This document shows, piece after piece, positions 4,912-7,375 of a stretch of 7,375 nt of DNA. Positions within the stretch are counted from its first letter, which is position 1. Each line of letters starts with the position of its first letter. Source of the stretch: Bacillota bacterium (GTDB taxonomy: Bacteria > Bacillota > Bacilli > Bacillales_B > DSM-18226); the NCBI GenBank assembly GCA_021821235.1, contig JAKACS010000148.1:1-7375 (forward strand). Direction: 5' to 3'. A program made the position numbers and the translations under genes. The notes below the pieces were generated by a model. That model was given only the letters and a program-made list of their open reading frames with translations, made no database searches and was not told the DNA's origin.

Positions 4912-5982
4912 TTATAGTTTCACACACCAGCCGAATGGATCGGGTTTCGTTCCATTTTGGATACCTGTTAAGGTGTCATACAATTCTCTCGTCAGCTTGC
5001 CCGTTTTCCCATCCTGAACAGTCAGTTTCTCATTCTGCCATAAGAATTCGCCAATTGGTGAAATAACTGCCGCTGTCCCCGTGCCAAAGGCCTCTTCCAA
5101 TACGCCGTCATGAAAGGCCTGCTTGATTTCCTCAATCGAAATCCTTCTTTCAACAACCGGAATATTCCAATGCTTCAACAATTGAAGAATTGAATTTCTT
5201 GTAACCCCTTCAAGGATGCTGCCGTTTAAGGCTGGCGTTACCACTTCTCCATTGATTTTAAAGAAAATGTTCATACTTCCTACTTCTTCAATGTATTTAT
5301 TTTCTTTCCCATCGAGCCACAATACTTGTGAATAGCCAATATCCTCTGCCATTTCCTGCGCCTTTAAACTGCTTGCATAATTTCCGCCTGTTTTTGCATT
5401 GCCAGTTCCGCCTGCTACAGCGCGAACAAATTGGCGCTCTACGGCAATTTTAACCGGATTAATTCCTTCCTTATAGTAAGAGCCGACTGGAGATAGAATG
5501 ATCATAAATTTGTAGCTTTTGGAAGGGGCTACACCAAGATACGGCTCTGTTGAAATAATAAATGGCCGAATATAGAGCGAAGTTCCTTCAACAGTTGGAA
5601 TCCAGTTGCGATCAATTGAAATGAGTTTTTTTAGCGCCTCTAACGCAAACTCCTCATCGATCTCCGGGATGCATAACCGGTCATTCGACTGATTTAGCCG
5701 TTTGAAATTACGGTCAGGCCGGAAAAGAAGTACTTCTTCCTCTTTTGTCAAATACGCTTTCAATCCTTCAAATACCGATTGGCCATAGTGAAAAATCATT
5801 GCCGCTGGTTCCAGTGAAATCGGCTGATACGGAACAATACGTGGGTCATGCCAGCCTTGCCCTTCATGATAGTCCATAATAAACATATGATCGGTAAAAG
5901 TATGGCCAAATTCCAACTTGCTTGGATCGGGTTTTGGCTTTTTTGCTGAAGTGAATGTAATTTGAATTTGCTCATTTTGCAT
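4912..5982 (-). CDS. ilvE: Branched-chain amino acid aminotransferase (IlvE)
   Basis: A 356-residue PLP fold-type IV transaminase that interconverts Leu, Ile and Val with their 2-oxo acids, using glutamate/2-oxoglutarate in the cytosol. Landmarks: FHYGQSVFEGLKAY (64-77), YIRPF (137-141), GGTGNAKTGGNYA (191-203) with the Schiff-base Lys197, EEVGSMNIFF (232-241), GSILEGVTRN (254-263) and GTGTAAVISPIGEF (300-313). The length matches Bacillus IlvE/IlvK (about 356-363). I chose the ATG at 5982, where AAGGGG (complement of 5992-5997) lies 9 nt upstream. An in-frame upstream extension to 6009 would swallow that site and is not preferred. The gene ends with a strong terminator. There is no T-box or long leader: only 102 bp separate it from the DUF3307 gene, so it may be partly co-transcribed with that gene. 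Confidence 0.96.
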   Translation of the reverse strand: MQNEQIQITFTSAKKPKPDPSKLEFGHTFTDHMFIMDYHEGQGWHDPRIVPYQPISLEPAAMIFHYGQSVFEGLKAYLTKEEEVLLFRPDRNFKRLNQSNDRLCIPEIDEEFALEALKKLISIDRNWIPTVEGTSLYIRPFIISTEPYLGVAPSKSYKFMIILSPVGSYYKEGINPVKIAVERQFVRAVAGGTGNAKTGGNYASSLKAQEMAEDIGYSQVLWLDGKENKYIEEVGSMNIFFKINGEVVTPALNGSILEGVTRNSILQLLKHWNIPVVERRISIEEIKQAFHDGVLEEAFGTGTAAVISPIGEFLWQNEKLTVQDGKTGKLTRELYDTLTGIQNGTKPDPFGWCVKL

Positions 5983-6045
5983 GAAACTCAACCCCTTATG
6001 TATTTTCAAGAAATTTCAATATCTTAAAATCACTTTACTCCTTTT

Positions 6046-6080
6046 AAGCGAAAAACGAAAGACTTGTCTCGCTTTTTTTT
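6046..6080. terminator. Hairpin between the DUF3307 gene and ilvE, orientation unclear
   Basis: Arms AAGCGA (6046-6051) and TCGCTT (6069-6074) enclose a 17-nt loop that can itself fold (GAC/GTC). The long T-run (6073-6080) is on the plus strand, yet the adjacent genes are both minus-strand. On the minus strand a smaller stem, CGAGAC/GTC-TT-TCG, is followed by TTTTT and could terminate the DUF3307 transcript weakly. The promoter of ilvE is not obvious here. Confidence 0.4.
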
Positions 6081-6084
6081 AAAC

Positions 6085-6939
6085 CTACGTTAATGCTTCT
6101 CTCAAAATAATTCCTAAAGTAATTCCCAAAAACATCGAAGCGAGAGTTCCTAGCAAAAAATACTCTGCCCAATCGCGATCATCCATTTGCTTAAACCTTG
6201 CAATTGACTTGGCAGCAACGATAAAGCCAATTGCGGGAAAAGCATTGTAAAAAGTTAATAGAATAACGAGTAATCTTTCAATATAGCCAATCAATTTTCC
6301 TCTAGAAAGATCGTGCTTACTAAAAACACTGTAATAATATTCTTCTGTTAATCCTTTTACATTTAGTTTGCTGCTTTTCCATTCATTTTTATATCCATAT
6401 TTTCCTTCAAACGTTAATAATTGATTTGGAATGGAGCCAAGAAGAATCCTAATGAAATGACCACTTACGGTTGTAGCCAATATAGCAATGATACAAATTA
6501 GCAATAGGGAATTGATTGGTGCTAATCTGCTATTTTCTACGCTAAATAGATTCATAGTGATTTTTAAAACATCCTTTTTAAAAAAGACATAACCTGAAAA
6601 GATAAGTGTAAAAATGTGAAGAAGTTGATCGAGGATAAAAAAATACAGTAGCTTACTATTTTTGCCTTTACCTATTTTAAATGAATCACCAAATTTTATT
6701 TTTAAAAGATCGATAAAATAGTGAGATATTATAATGAAAATCAGCGGGAAAATAACTATTTCAACTATATTATCAAAAGATTGGTTAAATAGCCAGAAAC
6801 CGACCAAAATCAGTGCATATAGGATGAAATGATGAAGCATATGTTTAAGCAAATATTTTAGTTTATTACGCACCATTTCATCTGTTTGCAAGATAAAATC
6901 GGCAACTAAATGGGCTAGAACCAGACTTAGTAGCAGCAT
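6085..6939 (-). CDS. DUF3307 family multi-pass membrane protein
   Basis: A 284-residue integral membrane protein with about seven hydrophobic segments (about 2-18, 36-52, 58-80, 97-119, 143-168, 220-246 and 260-280). The N-terminus has the DUF3307 hallmark AHLVADFILQTD (9-20; His10 and Asp14), followed by further membrane-buried polar residues: HMLHH (33-37), SHYFID (72-77) and LDQLLHI (103-109). The C-terminal third carries GYIERLLV (218-225) and AAKSIARFK (242-250), also typical of the family. The function is unknown, and the His/Asp pattern could suggest metal binding or catalysis in the membrane. Start: the ATG at 6939 with AAGGGGG (complement of 6951-6957) 11 nt upstream. It begins 7 nt after the stop of the HTH-containing gene, so the two are very likely one operon. 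Confidence 0.82.
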   Translation of the reverse strand: MLLLSLVLAHLVADFILQTDEMVRNKLKYLLKHMLHHFILYALILVGFWLFNQSFDNIVEIVIFPLIFIIISHYFIDLLKIKFGDSFKIGKGKNSKLLYFFILDQLLHIFTLIFSGYVFFKKDVLKITMNLFSVENSRLAPINSLLLICIIAILATTVSGHFIRILLGSIPNQLLTFEGKYGYKNEWKSSKLNVKGLTEEYYYSVFSKHDLSRGKLIGYIERLLVILLTFYNAFPAIGFIVAAKSIARFKQMDDRDWAEYFLLGTLASMFLGITLGIILREALT

Positions 6940-6946
6940 GCTATTT

Positions 6947-7375
6947 TCAACCCCCTTGTATTAGAATATCGACTTTATTTTTTAATTGTTCTCTTATTGA
7001 ATGTACTAATTGATCTGAAATTTGCTTCATTCGACTATATTGTTTGTGTTGAAGAGAATCTAATATCGTTTGAATTGTGGTAAACGTATTGATAATATCA
7101 CCACTATTCCCTTTTTTTAAATGACTTGATATGGTGGATGGTGTTTTTTTTAAAATATCGCTTACGATCTTTTGCTGTTTTACAATAAAGTAAAGGGAGC
7201 AAACGAGCTCTTGAATTTCTGTTTGTCTCCATATATATTGCTGTTGGAATGTTAATAATTGGTTTATTAAAATTTCGAACTCATACCGATACGGGTTGCT
7301 CTGCTCATTTGGCCAGAACTGATCCAGTTCAAATTTAAACTGCGGTCTTTTTTTTTCCCCCTTTAATGCAGCATT
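6947..7375 (-). CDS. SatD-like / HTH-containing protein, C-terminal part (runs off right edge)
   Basis: 142 codons are open from the window edge to TGA (6947-6949), so the N-terminus lies outside the window. Within the visible part, residues 69-89 (KIVSDILKKTPSTISSHLKK) have the spacing of a helix-turn-helix ('IAEILGKTQSTVSKHLK' type). It is preceded by Gln-rich helices (LLTFQQQYIWRQTEIQELV) and followed by a helical C-terminus. DUF3307 genes are often paired with SatD-family genes whose products end in a similar HTH, and the tight 7-nt spacing to the DUF3307 gene fits that pairing. The SatD assignment rests mainly on this context. A G5A9 homopolymer (about 7348-7361) lies in the coding sequence. 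Confidence 0.6.
   Translation of the reverse strand, partial: NAALKGEKKRPQFKFELDQFWPNEQSNPYRYEFEILINQLLTFQQQYIWRQTEIQELVCSLYFIVKQQKIVSDILKKTPSTISSHLKKGNSGDIINTFTTIQTILDSLQHKQYSRMKQISDQLVHSIREQLKNKVDILIQGG

Noticed and set aside
4652..5017. Plus-strand frame of 121 codons
   Set aside because: It starts at a TTG without a ribosome binding site, runs through the ilvE terminator and into the ilvE 3' end, and uses a different frame from the GDPD relic.
5983..6084. T-box or BCAA riboswitch before ilvE
   Set aside because: The gap is only about 100 bp and shows no T-box sequence or antiterminator structure.

Overview
The window looks like chromosomal DNA of a low-GC, Gram-positive, Bacillaceae-type organism. 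The genes use strong AGGAGG-type ribosome binding sites and Bacillus-like promoters and U-tailed hairpin terminators, and the proteins have a Bacillus character (IlvE, an OsmC protein, a CstB-like persulfide dioxygenase, DUF3307). Species cannot be fixed from the sequence. Nothing suggests a phage or transposon: there are no insertion sequences, tRNA or rRNA genes or CRISPR arrays.

Layout, left to right. (1) The 5' end of a minus-strand gene for a small membrane protein, cut by the window edge. (2) A minus-strand OsmC-type peroxiredoxin with its terminator. (3) A minus-strand CstB-like fusion of a persulfide-dioxygenase metallo-beta-lactamase domain, a Cys-less rhodanese domain and an active rhodanese domain, with an inverted repeat in its leader. 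(4) A divergent plus-strand gene for a membrane-anchored phosphodiester glycosidase (DUF2233/NAGPA) with its own promoter and terminator. (5) A minus-strand glutaredoxin-like gene (3834-4109) that ordinary gene calling misses: its reading frame is interrupted by one TGA, exactly where the nucleophilic cysteine of the CxxC motif belongs. A hairpin whose loop starts with GU lies 16 nt downstream. This is a good candidate for a selenocysteine (UxxC) glutaredoxin, and the alternative is a recent nonsense mutation. (6) An unrecognised 82-residue minus-strand protein. (7) A decayed plus-strand remnant of a glycerophosphodiester phosphodiesterase C-terminus. (8) Minus-strand ilvE (branched-chain aminotransferase) with a textbook terminator. 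(9) A minus-strand pair: the C-terminal part of an HTH-containing, SatD-like protein running off the right edge, followed by a DUF3307 membrane protein, with 7 nt between them.

Functionally, the left half has a thiol/sulfur redox theme: OsmC (organic peroxide reduction), CstB-like (persulfide oxidation and sulfur transfer) and the glutaredoxin-like protein. They are separate transcription units, so a shared pathway is an inference only. The right half is housekeeping (BCAA transamination) plus the uncharacterised DUF3307/SatD-like pair. The most valuable observation is the in-frame UGA glutaredoxin. It can be tested by looking for selA, selB, selC and selD in the same genome and for homologues with Cys or UGA at the same codon.
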